A DNA stretch of 64,000 nucleotides from Hymenobacter aranciens (GTDB lineage: Bacteria; Bacteroidota; Bacteroidia; Cytophagales; Hymenobacteraceae). Positions 62,466-64,000 of this stretch are shown piece by piece. Below the pieces are notes generated by a model. It made no database searches. It was not told the DNA's origin and was given only the letters and a program-made list of their open reading frames with translations. A program made the translations under genes and the position numbers. The stretch is from the NCBI RefSeq assembly GCF_030580865.1, contig NZ_JAUQSY010000003.1, positions 310,001 to 374,000 on the forward strand. The letters run 5' to 3'. Positions within the stretch are counted from its first letter, which is position 1. Each line of letters opens with the position of its first letter.

Positions 62466-63338
62466 TTAAACGGCTACCGCCAGCGCCAGGGGCAATAGCT
62501 CAACATCAAATTCGGTGGCGTGGCCCATATAGTCGCCATCGACGTGAAAGCCCAGCGGCTCTGGGGCTACTACCCGCGCCTGGGCCGTGTGAAAATATTC
62601 GGCGGCTTTGGACTGGGGTAAATTGCCCATTGCCAGGCCTATCGATACTTTAAGCGCCCGCCACACCGGCAGGTCGTCGATAAGGCACACGTCGAGCAGA
62701 CCATCGCGCAAATCGGCCAGCGGGGCGATGTAGGCGTTGTTGCCGTACTGCGAGGCGTTGGCAAAAGCCAGCACGTAGCAGCTGGTTTCCAGTAGCTCCT
62801 GCCCGTTCATCTCAATGCGCACCGGCACCGCCCGAAAGCGGCGGTATTCGCGTAGCGTCACCTTCACGTAGGTACTCAGACCGCGCGTGCCGGCCTGGGC
62901 AAAATGCTGACTCACATGCGCATCAAATCCCAGCCCGGCGGTGCAAAAAAACGGGTGGCCGTTGATGCGCCCCACGTCCATGCGGCTGAAATCGGGCTTG
63001 GCCAGCCGGCGCAGGGCCGCTGCCAAATCCAGCGGCACCTTGAGGTGGCGGGCCAGGCCATTGCCCGAACCCTGGGGCACGATGCCCAGCGCGGCGTTGG
63101 TGCCCAGCAGGCCGCGGCCTACTTCGTTCACCGTGCCGTCGCCGCCCACGGCTACTACTACTTCATATCCCTGGGCGGCGGCGGCGGCGGCCAGCTCCAC
63201 GGCGTGGCCGGCGCGCTCGGTGAGGCTCACTACGTAATCGGCCTCCAGCGCGCCAAAGTGCTGTGCAATCAGCGCGGGCGTGTCGCGGCGGCGGTTCGGC
63301 CCGGCCGTCGGGTTGAGAATAAAGCAGGTTTTGGGCAT
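62466..63338 (-). CDS. diacylglycerol/lipid kinase family protein (YegS/DagK-like)
   Basis: A 290-residue kinase of the DAGK catalytic family. The N-terminal ILNPTAGPNRRRD and VVAVGGDGTVNEVGRGL loops bind ATP, with LGIVPQGSGNGLARHL following, a strong signature. The C-terminal beta-domain (DVGRINGHPFFCTAGLGFDA, then FHVDGDYMGHATEFDV) completes the fold. It phosphorylates diacylglycerol or a related lipid; the exact substrate is unknown. It is 12 bp from the SUI1 gene on the same strand. Confidence 0.9.
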   Translation of the reverse strand: MPKTCFILNPTAGPNRRRDTPALIAQHFGALEADYVVSLTERAGHAVELAAAAAAQGYEVVVAVGGDGTVNEVGRGLLGTNAALGIVPQGSGNGLARHLKVPLDLAAALRRLAKPDFSRMDVGRINGHPFFCTAGLGFDAHVSQHFAQAGTRGLSTYVKVTLREYRRFRAVPVRIEMNGQELLETSCYVLAFANASQYGNNAYIAPLADLRDGLLDVCLIDDLPVWRALKVSIGLAMGNLPQSKAAEYFHTAQARVVAPEPLGFHVDGDYMGHATEFDVELLPLALAVAV

Positions 63339-63352
63339 AATCAGCTACAAAG

Positions 63353-63393
63353 AAAAACCGCCCGCTCCACAACTGCGGAGCGGGCGGTTTTTT
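63353..63393 (-). terminator. terminator after gapA
   Basis: A hairpin (CCGCCCGCTCC with its mirror, 8-nt loop) flanked by A-run and T-run. On the minus strand it follows the GAPDH gene and precedes the kinase gene; symmetrical runs would also allow the other direction. Confidence 0.9.
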
Positions 63394-63475
63394 GGTGGGG
63401 TAGTGGGGTGGTGAATTGGTGGGCTGCGGTCTGAATTATCCAGCTGCTACTTCACCTGGTTCTCCAGTCCGCCAG

Positions 63476-64000
<525 letters not shown>

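Overview
The window looks like a chromosomal segment of a GC-rich, pigmented-type Bacteroidota, most likely Hymenobacter or a close Cytophagales relative. The evidence is taxon-typical gene content: type IX secretion C-terminal sorting tails, a TonB receptor with an N-terminal carboxypeptidase-like domain, an eIF1/SUI1-like factor, TIGR02757, DUF6252-like lipoproteins, -7 elements of the TAnnTTTG type, and few recognisable Shine-Dalgarno sites. The genus is an inference. No rRNA, tRNA, CRISPR array, prophage or transposase gene was seen.

Layout. 1-9 kb (mostly minus strand): a CPA1 Na+/H+ antiporter, a Tat-exported dipeptidase, two aldo/keto reductases, a RibD-like reductase, then an AraC regulator, cupin, sugar acetyltransferase and carboxymuconolactone decarboxylase cluster that looks like a small-molecule/oxidative-stress island. 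9-13.5 kb: a STAS/SEC14-like gene killed by a nonsense codon, an orphan xanthine-dehydrogenase-type molybdenum subunit, a cupin, a FemAB/GNAT-like protein and a Kazal-type inhibitor lipoprotein. 13.6-16 kb: two YtxH stress proteins (one fused to a CsbD domain) and an RtcB-like RNA ligase. 16-18.7 kb: a four-gene signalling cassette (small CPP-motif protein, 7-TM protein, short HisKA_3 kinase, NarL-type regulator). 18.7-26.7 kb: cutC, a glycosylasparaginase and a 2036-residue alpha-2-macroglobulin that carries a TonB plug module. 27-38 kb: two zinc-dependent phospholipase C paralogues bracketing two type IX-secreted proteins. 38-44 kb: a complete RND efflux operon (adaptor, pump, TolC). 44-50 kb: a secreted protein of unknown function, a winged-helix protein beside a 21-bp repeat array, an alkyltransferase-like protein and a TonB receptor. 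49.6-52 kb: a second copy of the four-gene signalling cassette, whose regulator has no output domain. 52-57.8 kb: xseB, xseA, an M13 metallopeptidase, TIGR02757 and a conserved hypothetical. 57.8-59.7 kb: a tandemly duplicated two-gene lipoprotein module, one copy frameshifted. 60-64 kb: a LysM protein, kdsB, a SUI1 factor, a lipid kinase and the C-terminal part of GAPDH.

The strongest candidate for an undescribed system is the four-gene cassette. It occurs twice (16082-18723 plus, 49667-51995 minus) with conserved order: a cytosolic-looking small protein with an RxYxG core and a C-terminal Cys-Pro-Pro motif, a 7-TM protein, a sensorless histidine kinase and a response regulator. A simple model is that the 7-TM protein is the detached sensor of the kinase and the small protein is its ligand, adaptor or modulator. 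The second theme is repeats. Nine inverted or tandem repeat arrays sit in intergenic spaces, including a roughly 190-bp MITE-like family in two opposed copies, two unrelated 21-bp-period arrays, and a 7-bp array of 11 units.
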